Assembly (NCBI RefSeq): GCF_029407905.1
Contig: NC_073646.1
Coordinates: 10,310,001-10,374,000 of the forward strand
Reading direction: 5' to 3'
Source: Bubalus kerabau
Taxonomy: Eukaryota > Chordata > Mammalia > Artiodactyla > Bovidae
DNA length: 64,000 nucleotides
The position numbers were made by a program, and so were the translations under genes. The notes under the pieces were generated by a model. It did no database searches. It was given only the letters and a program-made list of their open reading frames with translations, and was not told the DNA's origin. Of the stretch, positions 43,523-52,590 are shown one piece after another. Position 1 is the first letter of the stretch. Each line of letters begins with the position of its first letter.

Positions 43523-43869
43523 TAGTTGGCTCAGTGGTAAAGAATCTGCCTGCCAAGCAGGAGACCCAGGTTTGATCCCCGGAGAAGAAAATGACAACCC
43601 ATTCCAGTAATCTTGCCTGGGAAGTCCCATGGACAGGGGAGCCTGGTGGGCTACAGTCCACGGGGTCTCAAAGAGTCAGACACAACTTAGTAACTTTGTG
43701 ACTCCATGGACTGTAGCCCATCTTCCTCTGTCCAGGGAATTCTCCAGGCAAGAATACTGGAGTGGGTTGCCATTCCCTTCTCCAGGGGATCTTCCTGACC
43801 CAGGGCTTGAACCCAGGTCTCCTGCACTGCACGCAGATTCTTTACCATCTGAGCCACCAGGGGAGGCCC
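43523..43869. mobile_element. Near-palindrome of two Bov-tA SINEs
   Basis: A plus-strand copy at 43523-43697 (from TTGGCTCAGTGGTAAAGAAT to GTCAGACACAACTTAGTAAC) is followed directly by a minus-strand copy to 43869 (ending GAGCCACCAGGGGAGGCCC). They meet tail to tail without a spacer. Confidence 0.93.
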
Positions 43870-43920
43870 AAACAACAATACTCTATTACAATAATGTAAT
43901 GGATTATAGATAATTATACG

Positions 43921-44130
43921 GTGAAAGTGAAGTCACTCAATCGTGTCTGACTCTTTGCGACCCCATGGACTGTAGCCTACCAGGCTCCTCCCTCCATGGG
44001 ATTTTCCAGGCAAGAGTACTGGAGTGGGCTGCCATTTCCTTCTCCAGGAGATCTTCCCAACCCAGGGATTGAACCCAGGTTTCCTGCATTGTAGGCAGAT
44101 GCTTTACCATCTGAGCCACCAGGGAAGTCA
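43921..44130 (-). mobile_element. Bov-tA SINE
   Basis: GTGAAAGTGAAGTCACTCAA to TGAGCCACCAGGGAAGTCA. It is the third SINE within 610 bp. Confidence 0.93.
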
Positions 44131-44580
44131 GTTATATGGTAACAATACTCTATTACAAAATAAAAGTAAATAAATAAGTAAACTTATCTATTAAGGGCAG
44201 GATTCAAACCCAGGACTTCTGGCTCCAGTTCCTAATTTTTTTTGCACCGCCCCACATGGCTGACAGTCACCTCCACCTTGGACCAACCTTGTTTTATAGA
44301 AACAAGCTCAGTCTGGGAACTTGTACAAGGCCCCTCGGCTCCTAAGTCACAGCTGGCCTCGGGACTCCTAGCTCTGATGTCCAGTCTTTGGACACCATGG
44401 TCTATGCTGTGCTCCTTAACAGACAAACAGGTTTTTAAAAACGCAGCCTCTTCCGTTCCTGGGGAGGCTGACAACCTCACAACATTCGGTCCCCGAGGGG
44501 TCACAGCACGTCTCCACCCTGGGATCCATCAAGAGGCCGGTTCCGCAGCAAGGAACAAGCTCCCAGGTCTCTGGTTTGGG
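44131..44580. other. Sequence just past the TEKT5 3' end
   Basis: The stretch has no recognised repeat or exon. A minus-strand frame of 90 codons (44504-44232) has no domain. Confidence 0.45.
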
Positions 44581-44584
44581 CACA

Positions 44585-44590
44585 TTTATT
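44585..44590 (-). terminator. TEKT5: Candidate distal poly(A) signal of TEKT5
   Basis: TTTATT on the plus strand reads AATAAA on the coding strand, about 170 nt past the stop. It is an alternative to the nearer signal. A T-rich stretch and a TA run lie close by. Confidence 0.4.
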
Positions 44591-44669
44591 TTGGCTCTTT
44601 ACATATATATATATACATATTATTTTTTTTTTTCATGATAGGAGGAAAGGGAGAAAAATGACACTTTCT

Positions 44670-44675
44670 TTTATT
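44670..44675 (-). terminator. TEKT5: Candidate proximal poly(A) signal of TEKT5
   Basis: AATAAA on the minus strand lies about 86 nt past the TGA, which would give a very short 3' UTR. Transcript ends are not visible from sequence alone. Confidence 0.45.
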
Positions 44676-44760
44676 TTTGTTTTTCTGCCTTTGCAAATTG
44701 TGTTATGTAAGGAGCGTGCGTGGAGCGGGGCGGGGTAGGGGTGGGGGGAAGGGGGCAGGC

Positions 44761-44977
44761 TCAAGGGCAGATGCCCATGCACGGGGTGCTGGGGAAGGTC
44801 TTCCTCATCGCCATGCACTTCTCCTTGTCGATGCACAGGGTGTTGGCCTTGATGGCCAGTTCGTGCTCCAGCCGGCACTTGGTCATGACCAACAGCTGCA
44901 GCGTGTCCCGGGTCTCCCGCAGCCTCAGCTTGAGGGTCTGCAGGGTGTCGTCGATGGTGAACACCTCATTCACCAGC
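44761..44977 (-). CDS. TEKT5: Tektin-5, last coding exon
   Basis: The exon encodes 71 residues from LVNEVFTIDDTLQTLKLRLR to a C-terminus MRKTFPSTPCMGICP and a TGA stop (44763-44761). Its 217 bp complete a codon split by the upstream exon (AA + G = Lys), then 71 codons and the stop. The acceptor reads CTCTCTCCCCAG on the coding strand. The sequence is alpha-helical and coiled-coil, as expected of the tektin C-terminal rod, and includes the cysteine-bearing KANTLCIDKEKCM run. Tektins polymerise along the inner wall of the A-tubule in axonemal doublets. TEKT5 is a sperm flagellar member. The paralogue choice rests on recalled TEKT5 sequence (LVNEVFTIDDTLQTL is the best match). TEKT3 is the main alternative. 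Confidence 0.82.
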
Positions 44978-45261
44978 CTGGGGAGAGAGCAGAGGGGAAG
45001 GTGGGTTCGGCCAGCCGGAGGCCATAGGTGCCTCTCCCATGTGCCAGGCACTGGGGGACTCAGAGAGCCAGGTGGGTGGGGCTCAGCCAGCAGGAAAGAC
45101 AGAGGCGCACAGGCAGGCGGGTGAACACCCCGTAGAATTGCTGAGGACGGTGAGCACAAGGCGAGACACAGACGGGGTGTTCAGGAAAACAAGCCAGTGG
45201 TTCCTCACTTAAGCACAGACTTAAGACAGGACCCACAAGAACCAAAAGTGAAGTGAAGTAC

Positions 45262-45550
45262 AAGCCGCTCAGTCATGTCTGACTCTTGGCAACCCCATGG
45301 ACTATACAGTTCATGGAGTTCTCCAGGCCAGAATACTAGAGTGGGTAGCCTTTCCCTTCTCCAGGGGATCTTCCAACCCAGGTCTCCCACATTGCAGGCG
45401 GATTCTTTACCAGCTGAGCCACCAGGGAAACCCAAGAATACAGAAGTGGGTAGCCTATCCCTTCTCCAGGGGATCTCCCTGACCCAAGAATTGAACCAGG
45501 GTCTCCTGAATGGCAGGCGGATTCTTTACCAGCTAAGCTACCAGAGAAGT
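45262..45550 (-). mobile_element. One full and one partial Bov-tA SINE in tandem
   Basis: The first copy is 45262-45435 (CCGCTCAGTCATGTCTGACT to GAGCCACCAGGGAAACCC). A head-side part of another copy follows at 45436-45550 (AAGAATACAGAAGTGGGTAG to AGCTACCAGAGAAG). They could be a nested insertion, but no clear target-site duplication was found. Confidence 0.85.
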
Positions 45551-45604
45551 ATAAACAGACACTCAAATCTTTGCACAAATACTCGTGTGGCACTAATGAA
45601 AAGT

Positions 45605-45820
45605 CAGTGAAAGTGTTAGCTCCTCAGTTGTGTCTGACTCTTGCAACTGCATGGACTATAGCCTGCCAGGCTCGTCTGTCCATGGAATTCTCCAGGCAAG
45701 AATACTGGTGTGGGTAGCTATTCCCTTCTTTAGGGTATCTTCCCTACCCAGGGATTGAATCCAGGTCTCCTGCATTGCAGGCAAATCCTTTACCGTCTGA
45801 GCCATCAGGGAAGCCCGCGG
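45605..45820 (-). mobile_element. Bov-tA SINE
   Basis: GTGAAAGTGTTAGCTCCTCA to GAGCCATCAGGGAAGCCCG. Confidence 0.92.
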
Positions 45821-45944
45821 CACAAATAACAAGAGTCAAAAGGTCAAAACAACCCAAATGTCCATCGAAAGATGAATGGATGCACAAAATAAGCTCTGTC
45901 CCCACATGAGGATATTATTCAGATGTAATGAAAAGGAATGCGAA

Positions 45945-46172
45945 GAACGGACTTTTTGGAAAAGACTCTGATGCTGGGAAGATTGAAGGCAGGAGAAGAA
46001 GGGGACAACAGAGGACAAGATGGTTGGAGGGCATCACTGACTTGATGGACATGAGTTTGAGCAAGCTCCAGGAGCTGGTGATGGACAGAGAAGCCTGGCG
46101 TGGTGCAGTTCATGGGGTCCCAAAGAGCTGGGCATGACTGAGTGACTGAACCGAACTGAACTGAACTGAATG
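45945..46172 (+). mobile_element. BovB LINE 3' end
   Basis: GGAAAAGACTCTGATGCTGG to a tail of ACTGAACTGAACTGAA. It is antisense to TEKT5. Confidence 0.92.
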
Positions 46173-46229
46173 AAAAGGAATGAAGTGCTGATATGTACTA
46201 CAACATGGATGGACCTTGAAGACATGATG

Positions 46230-46880
46230 CTGAGTGAAAGATACCAGACACCATGTCTGGACCCCAGTACCTGTGAATGTGATGCTTTTTGGAAGAAGGA
46301 TTTTTGTGGATGGAATTGAGTTAAGGATCTTGAGATGAAATTATCCTCCATTAAGTGTGCTGTGCTCAGTCAGTCCTGTCTGACTCTGTGTGACCCCATG
46401 GACTGTAGCCTGCCAGGCTCCTCTGTCCATGGGATTCTCCCAGAATACTGGAATGTGTTGCCCTGCCCTCCTCCAGGGGATCTTCCCGACCCAGGGATCA
46501 AACCCGGATCTCCCGCATTACAGGCAGATTATTTACTGTCTGAGCCACCAGGGATGGACCCTAAATCCAATGACTGATCTCCTTATAAGAGAAAGGAGGG
46601 GGAAATTTGAAACACAGACACACACAGGGAGGAAGGCCATGTGAGGATGGAGGCAGATGCAATGATGCAGCTACAAGCCAAGGGCTGCCAGCCACCACCA
46701 GGAGCCAGGAGAGGGGCCGGGTGAAGGCACACTCTCAGAACCCCCACAGAGAATCAACCCTGTTGATACTCTGATTTCTGAGATTTGGCCTTTGCAAGTT
46801 TTAGAGGAGAAATCCTGTTGTTTTAAGCCACCCAGCTTGTGGTCATTTGTCACTGCAGCCTTGGGTCATGAACACACCTG
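46230..46880 (+). mobile_element. MLT1-type MaLR LTR split by Bov-tA
   Basis: GTACCTGTGAATGTGATGCT and TTAAGGATCTTGAGATGAAA precede the SINE at 46353-46553. GACTGATCTCCTTATAAGAG, GAGGAAGGCCATGTGAGGAT and GTTGTTTTAAGCCACCCAGC follow it. Confidence 0.83.
46353..46555 (-). mobile_element. Bov-tA SINE in MLT1
   Basis: GTGCTGTGCTCAGTCAGTCC to CTGTCTGAGCCACCAGGGA, inserted within the MLT1 LTR. Confidence 0.92.
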
Positions 46881-47590
46881 GTGAGCTGTGATGGTAGGTT
46901 GGTTGTGGGGCTGGGACCCACCTGGAGGTGGGGAGAGAGACAGCGCTCAGAACTGGAGGACATGCTGCTGGGAGGACCCGGGTTGATATCAGGGTGAGCT
47001 TCCCCGTGACAAGCCTGAGCTAGAGAGAGGTGACAGCAGCAGCCTGGAGACCCTTCTTTCCTTAGGGCTCTCTCAGCCAGCGCTGTCCAGCAGAATTTTC
47101 AGCAGCGATGGAGATAGTCCGTTCCACGCCTCCAGCCACACACAGCTCCTGAGCACTTGATATGCAGTTTGTGCAAGTAAGAACCTGAATTTTATTCCCG
47201 GGCAGTGACCAAGGCTGTAGAAACCTCAGCGCATGGCACCACTCAGCATTTTCTCTCTGAATATTTTTCTTCCTCCTCTTTACTCCTCCAGCTCTGTTTG
47301 CCCCATTATCTCAGCTCAGAAGGAAGACAAGCCACTGAGGTGTGGGGGGAGCCTGTCACATGGCCACAGAGAATGAAGACAGTGTCCTGAGCTTGGAGGG
47401 AACAGAGCAGTCAAGCGAGCAACTGCAAGTCACACAGCAGGTCACAGGAAAAACACTCCCCAAGTCCAGTGGCCATTTCCTTCTTTGCCTGATCATCGTG
47501 CCATCCCAAATCCCCACCCCTAGACTCACACACCCTGGGCCTGCAGTGAGCTTTGTGCCCCTCTCCCGTCAACAGAAGCAGCTCCTCCTT
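46881..47590. other. Intronic spacer with an old DNA-repeat scrap
   Basis: At about 47085-47215, GCCAGCGCTGTCCAGCAGAA and CTCCTGAGCACTTGATATGC resemble an old hAT-type MER repeat. The rest has no recognised feature. Confidence 0.4.
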
Positions 47591-47689
47591 AGCTAAGTGG
47601 GACGGGCAGGATTGGGCTGTTCCGAGGGCTCGCAGGTGAGAATTTCACAGAAAGGGCGCTGGAGGATGGGTGAGGTGTGGGCTGGGCGC

Positions 47690-47850
47690 CTCTTTCACAG
47701 GAGCCTGGAGGGGGTGGGGTGGCGGAGGTGGAGCGATCAAAGGGCAAGGACCACGCCTCCGGGCTGGGCGTCACCCTCTCATTGGCTTGGAGAGTTCCCG
47801 GAGCAGAACAGGCCTACAAAACCGTCCTCACTTAGATGAGAAGGCGGCAG
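47690..47850. promoter_or_regulatory. Intronic GC-rich patch with promoter-like motifs
   Basis: Motifs seen are GACCACGCCTCC (GC/KLF type), GGGCGTCACCC (CRE-like), ATTGG (reverse CCAAT box) and GATCAAAG. CpG is locally frequent. No transcription start is identified, so this is a weak candidate intronic regulatory element. Confidence 0.22.
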
Positions 47851-48026
47851 CGCAGAGGGGTAGCCTCCATTGGTGGGGAAACTGCGAAGGGCATCCTCAG
47901 AGCCCCAGGCCCCCAGTGCCCTGTGCAGTCGTAGACCCCGGTCTCCTGATGGGTGGAGAGTCCATTTTCCAGCTCCCGAGACCTGCCCCTCCCCTGCCGG
48001 CCCTCCACCCCCACCCCGCGACTCAC

Positions 48027-48181
48027 TTGAACTGGGGGCTGTCCCTGCACAGCTCCACGTTGGGGCGCCGGGTCCGGCACTCCAGCCTCGTCTGCGCCAC
48101 CTTCAGCGGGCACTCCTTGGCCATGATGGACCTTTCCAGCAGCATGATGGTGTTCTCCGTCTGGAAGATCTCCTGCAGCGT
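48027..48181 (-). CDS. TEKT5: Tektin-5, penultimate coding exon
   Basis: The exon encodes [20 protein letters not shown], then [18 protein letters not shown] and [14 protein letters not shown]. The tektin signature RPNVELCRD is at 48067-48041 and is intact; it forms a loop in tektin filaments. The exon is 155 bp: phase 0 at its start, two bases of a split Lys codon at its end. The acceptor is CCCCGCAG and the donor AA/GTGAGT. It joins in frame to the exon at 44977. The next exon upstream was not recognised within the remaining 15.8 kb. The sequence is close to recalled human TEKT5 ([18 protein letters not shown]). Confidence 0.88.
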
Positions 48182-48227
48182 CTGCGGGGAACATTTGCGC
48201 GATCAGAAGGAACCTGAACTTGCACTT

Positions 48228-48433
48228 GTGTGCTTAGTCGCTCGGTCGTGCCTGACTCTTTGCCACCCCATAGATCGCAACCCGCCAGGCTCTTCTGTCC
48301 ATGGGGATTCTCCAGGCAAGAATACTGAAGGGGGTTGCCATGCCCTCCTCCAGGGAAATCTTCCCAACCCAGGGATCGAACCCAGGTCTCTCGCATTGCA
48401 GGCAGATTCTTCACCCTCTGAGCCACCAGGGAA
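48228..48433 (-). mobile_element. Bov-tA SINE beside a TEKT5 splice acceptor
   Basis: GTGTGCTTAGTCGCTCGGTC to GAGCCACCAGGGAA. The duplication GAACTTGCACTT is at 48216-48227 and 48434-48445. The SINE edge lies 47 bp upstream of the exon start at 48181 on the coding strand, in the same orientation as TEKT5. Confidence 0.95.
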
Positions 48434-48654
48434 GAACTTGCACTTAACCAACCATAAGTACCCCCCAGAACAGAGTGTACTAAAGGTATGACACGCCACG
48501 GTGTATAAAACGTCCGTGCTCTTCCCTGTCATCTCCCGCAGCTCTAGATCTATGTATGAGCAGTTCTAGTTTTCATGGTGCCCTTCACCTGCGAGAAGGT
48601 TCTTTAGAGGTGGACTGCGCTGACACCCCTCCCAGACTTGTCAGGGCCCAATGG
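48434..48654. other. Intronic, no feature recognised
   Basis: Short unique DNA between SINEs. Confidence 0.4.
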
Positions 48655-48790
48655 GGAGGTAACGGCAACCCACTCCAGTATTCTTGACCGGGAAATCCCC
48701 TGGACAGAGGAGCCTCGAGAGGAGCCTCGCAGGCTACTGTCCCTGGGGCCGCAAAGGAGTTGGACACGACTCAGTGACTCAACAACAACA
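48655..48790 (+). mobile_element. Bov-A type SINE
   Basis: CGGCAACCCACTCCAGTATT to GGAGTTGGACACGACTCAGT with a CAACAACAACAA tail. The body carries a short duplication of GAGGAGCCTCG. Confidence 0.88.
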
Positions 48791-49066
48791 AATAGCGCGA
48801 TGACGTGTGCTCTGTTCCGGACAAGCCTGGGATGGTACCCTGCCACAGTGTCCCTCAACATCCTTCCTTCGATTAATCTATGGGCCTGTCTGTCTCCCTC
48901 CCTAGCATGTGAGCTCCAAGAGGTCAGGTGCTTTGCTTTATCCATTGCTGCATCCCCTCCACCCATCGCCAGGCACAGAGCTTAGTGCAGAGTGAGGGCT
49001 GTCAGATAAAATACCGCACACCCAGTTACATGTGAATTTCAGATCCACAACAAAGCATTTTTAGTA

Positions 49067-49608
49067 CAGTAAGTCCAATTTGTTCCTAAGTCCAACAAGG
49101 TTAGCCTAGATACCCAATTAACACAATTGGTGATATAGTACTGTACTATAATAGGTTTATAATACTTTTCACACAAATAATAGATAAAAAAATAAAACAT
49201 TTTTACTCTTACAGTACAGTACCTTGAAACTACAGTACTACAAGTACTACAGCTGCCATACAGGGGCTGGCATCAAGTGAACAGGCAAGAAGAATTACTG
49301 ACTCGAGGAAGCAGAGGAGGTGGGAGATGGTAGAGCCCAAGGATCGTCAGTAATGGGAGACAGTGTGTGCATAGTCGCTTAGTCATGTCTGATTCTTTTC
49401 AACCCTTTGTACTGTAGCCCACCAAGCTTCTCTGTCCATGGGATTTTCCAGGCAAGAATACTGGAGTGGGCTGCCATTTCCTCCTCCAGGGGATCTTCCT
49501 GACCCAGGAAGGCAAGCTGCAATTTCACTCACTCCTGATGTTAATGCAATGCACGTTCACATCTTTGAAAGTTCACAACTTGAAAGTTCATATGTAGGGG
49601 ATTTACTG
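49067..49608. mobile_element. Tigger-type pogo element split by a SINE
   Basis: Terminal inverted ends are CAGTAAGTCC on the left and GGGGATTTACTG on the right. Inside are TAGTACTGTACTATAATAGG, AATACTTTTCACACAAATAA and AAGTTCACAACTTGAAAGTT. TA precedes the left end (49065-49066). It is non-autonomous. Confidence 0.75.
49362..49510 (-). mobile_element. Truncated Bov SINE in Tigger
   Basis: GTGTGCATAGTCGCTTAGTC to GATCTTCCTGACCCAGGAA. The tRNA head is missing. Confidence 0.85.
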
Positions 49609-49984
49609 ATATGTCCCAACTATTGCATAACACATACTTACACTAGAAAGTTGTTTGCTGTTGATCTGAAATTCAAGTTGAACTGGACATCCTGCATTCT
49701 TATTTGTTAAATATGGCAACTCTACTCATAGTAGGAACTCAATAAACATCCATTGAATGAACGAATGAATCACGGTGGGACCTCGAAGTCTAGATTTTTA
49801 GTTAGTTCCCCAAGGGTCCTTATGCACACTGAAGTTTTGGACCAGTGTGCCCTGAAATTTATATGGTCCTGTCACAGATTTTAATATGCAGAGAACTGTT
49901 ACATGTGAGTATACCAGTGCTCCCGAATGCGGTGGGGACTGTCTCACTTTTAGGGACTTTATAATCATATTATTTTTCTCTTTG

Positions 49985-50385
49985 ACATGAGCGCTGAACA
50001 ACTGATGCTTTTAAACTGTGGTGTTCGAGAAGACTCCTGAGAGTCCTTTGGACTGCAAGGAGATTAAACCAGTCCATCCTAAAGGAAATCAGTCCTGAAT
50101 ATTCATTGGAAGGACTGATGCTGAAGCTGAAACTCCAATACTTTGGCCACCTGATGCAAAGAACTGGCTCACTGGAAAAGACCCTGATGCTGGAAAAGAT
50201 TGAAGGCAGGAGGAGAAGGGGACGACAGGATGAGATGGTTGGATGGCATCACCGACTCTTTGGACATGAATTTGAGCAAGCTCCTGGAGTTGGTGATGGA
50301 CAGGGAAGCCTGGCGTGCTGCAGTCCATGGGGTCGAAAAGAGTCGTACATGACTGAGCGACTAAACTGAACTGAACTGAACTCAT
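49985..50385 (+). mobile_element. BovB LINE 3' fragment
   Basis: GAACAACTGATGCTTTTAAA to a CTGAACTGAACTGAACT tail. The frame 50106-50369 is the BovB C-terminus (LKLQYFGHLMQRTGSLEKTL). Confidence 0.93.
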
Positions 50386-50721
50386 GAAATACTCACAAAT
50401 CATAACATGACTTTTTTACCTGGGTTGGGGCCGTATTTTATGGGCAACAAGAAATTGCTTAAAAGAGTTTTTTTTTCCCCAAAGAAGTAAAGTCCTGGCT
50501 TCCCTATTACCTTAACACGTTATTGACTGGAGACATATTAATATATCTTTTATCACCCAAACATTATTGACTGGAGATGTATCAATACGTTTTTAGACAG
50601 TGATACAGTTAACATCACTGCGTGAAGTTGTTAGAACTTAAAGTTGATCAAAGATTCATTATCCAACTTCTGTCATTATCATTCACATTTTGCTCCCTCA
50701 GGGGTTTTTGATCCAACCTTA

Positions 50722-51712
50722 TTGAGAAACCTATATGCAGGTCAGGAAGCAACAGTTAGAACTGGACATGGAATAACAGACTGGTTCCAAATAGGAAAAG
50801 GAGTACGTCAAGGCTGTATATTTTCACCCTGATTATTTAACTTCTATGCAGAGTACATCATGAGAAACACTGGGCTGGAAGAAGCACAAGCTGGAATCAA
50901 GATTGCCAGGAGAAATATCAATAACCTCAGACATGCAGATGACACCACCCTTATGGCAGAAAGTGAAGAGGAACTAAAAAACTTCTTGATGAAAGTGAAA
51001 GAGGAGAGTGAAAAAGTTGGCTTAAAGCTCAACATTCAGAAAACAAAGATCATGGCATCTGGTCCCATCACTTCATGGCAAATAGATGGGGAAACAGTGG
51101 AAACAGTGTCAGACTTTATTTTGGGGGGCTCCAAAATCACTGCAGATGCTGACTGCAGCCATGAAATTAAAAGATGCTTACTCCTTGGAAGAAAAGTTAT
51201 GACCAACCTAGATAGCATATTCAAAAGCAGAGACATTACTTTGCCAACAAAGGTCCATCTAGTCAAGGCTATGGTTTTTCCAGTAGTCATGTATGGATGT
51301 GAGAGTTGGACTGTGAAGAAGGCTGAGCGCCGAAGAATTGATGCTTTTGAACTGTGGTGTTGGAGAAGACTCTTGAGAGTCCCTTGGACTGCAAGGAGAT
51401 CCAACCAGTCCATTCTGAAGGAGATCAGCCCTGGGATTTCTTTGGAAGGAATGATGCTAAAGCTGAAACTCCAGTACTTTGGCTACCTCATGCGAAGAGT
51501 TGACTCATTGGAAAAGACTCTGATGCTGGGAGGGATTGGGGGCAGGAGGAGAAGGGGACGACAGAGGATGAGATGGCTGGATGGCATCACTGACTCGATG
51601 GAAGTGAGTCTGAGTGAACTCCGAGAGTTGGTGATGGACAGGGAGGCCTGGCGTGCTGCGATTCATGGGGTCGCAAAGAGTCAGACATGACTGGGCGACT
51701 GAACTGAACTAT
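50722..51712 (+). mobile_element. BovB LINE, 5' truncated
   Basis: TTGAGAAACCTATATGCAGG to a GACTGAACTGAACT tail. The frame 50860-51690 (276 codons) covers the reverse transcriptase C-terminal half. The catalytic YADD motif reads HADD here, which would abolish activity. It is very close to the copy at 42230-43190. Confidence 0.95.
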
Positions 51713-51992
51713 GTATATTATAAATGCAAGTTTATTACCAAAAATTTTCAAAAGTGATGCATTACAAAATTTTGAGTAAAGAAGTATTTTTCATTTAATT
51801 TTATGCAGATACTTTTTCTGATTGTCTGAGCAACACATATACCAGTATCTTAGAAGATGACAGTTCTTCAGATTATAATTCTGATTCAGATGATGTGAAT
51901 ATTAGACCAAAAAAAAAGACAAAAAATCTTAGTGATGGATTCTGAAATGGAAAGTGAAAATGAAACTCATGGTGCTGGAGAAGACTTTACAG

Positions 51993-52220
51993 GTGTGGCT
52001 TCTCAGGTGGCACAGTGATAAAGAATCCACCTGCCAACGCGGGAGACACAAAAGACACAGATTCAGTCCTTGGGTCAATAAGATCCCCTGGAGGAGGTCA
52101 TGGCAGCCCACTCCAGTATTCTTGCCTGGGAAATCCCATGGACTGAGGAGCCTGGTGGGCTACATTCCATAGGGTCGTAAAGAGTCGGACACGACTGAGC
52201 GACTTAGCGCGCACACACAC
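51993..52220 (+). mobile_element. Bov-tA SINE
   Basis: GTGGCTTCTCAGGTGGCACA to GTCGGACACGACTGAGCGAC, then GCGCGCACACACACA. Confidence 0.92.
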
Positions 52221-52365
52221 AGGGGAAACTACTGAATATAATAACCCACAGAGTGTTAGTGAAATAACAGGAATTAATTTTGGCCAGCCAAAATAAAAAT
52301 CGCTGGCCACAGGCACTACTTTCTGGAAAAACCACTCAGCATGCCCTGGTCAATAATGAATTTGC

Positions 52366-52590
52366 ATGCGGCTTAGTCACTCAGTCGCATCCAACTCTTT
52401 GCGACCCTATGAGCAGTAGCCTGCCAGGCTCCTCTGTCCATGGATTCTCCAGGCAAGAATACTGGGATGGGTTGCCATGCCCTCCCCCTCCAGGGGATTT
52501 TCCCCACCCAGGGATCAAACCCGAGTTTCCTGTGTCTCCTGCTATGGCAGGTGGGTTCTTTACCATTGAGTCACCTGGGAAACCCTACCT
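52366..52590 (-). mobile_element. Bov-tA SINE
   Basis: GCGGCTTAGTCACTCAGTCG to CATTGAGTCACCTGGGAAAC. Confidence 0.92.

Larger units (their letters stand above)
44978..48026 (-). other. TEKT5: TEKT5 last intron
   Basis: This is a phase-2 intron of 3049 bp. The donor is GTGAGT (plus-strand ACTCAC, 48021-48026) and the acceptor CCCCAG (plus-strand CTGGGG, 44978-44983). It holds several SINEs, a BovB end, an MLT1 LTR and a GC-rich patch with promoter-like motifs. Confidence 0.85.
48998..49725. mobile_element. Palindromic DNA transposon relic hosting Tigger
   Basis: The left arm is 48998-49066 (GTCAGATAAAATACCGCACA to a TTTTAG end). The right arm, 49609-49725 (GTTGATCTGAAATTCAAGTT, GAACTGGACATCCTGCATTC, ATATGGCAAC), pairs with it in reverse complement. 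The host is an L2. Confidence 0.6.
48855..49770 (+). mobile_element. L2 LINE 3' end hosting three nested elements
   Basis: The left part has CATGTGAGCTCCAAGAGGTC and CGCCAGGCACAGAGCTTAG. The right part resumes at about 49726 with AGTAGGAACTCAATAAACAT and GAATGAACGAATGAAT. These are the usual L2 3' landmarks, split by 730 bp of younger insertions. Confidence 0.7.
50510..52365 (+). mobile_element. piggyBac-like element, decayed, with nested BovB and SINE
   Basis: The 5' end has TTAA, then CACGTTATTGACTGG and two tandem motifs (GACATATTAATATA... and GATGTATCAATACG...). The 3' end has GGCCACAGGCACTACTTTCT and GGTCAATAATG. Both ends match the small copy at 16686-16845. After the BovB, 51834-51945 reads as an acidic serine- and aspartate-rich stretch (ILEDDSSSDYNSDSDD) followed by RPKKKTK, then breaks by stops. 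That resembles the N-terminus of piggyBac transposases. Superfamily assignment is inference. Confidence 0.5.

Noticed and set aside
1..44000. Possible EMP2 exons
   Set aside because: EMP2 is the expected neighbour by recalled synteny, but no frame resembles its four-helix protein. Only candidate CpG patches were found.
47832..48194. 120-codon minus-strand frame over the TEKT5 exon
   Set aside because: It is a shifted frame of the true exon. The tektin frame with RPNVELCRD is the one supported by splice phase.
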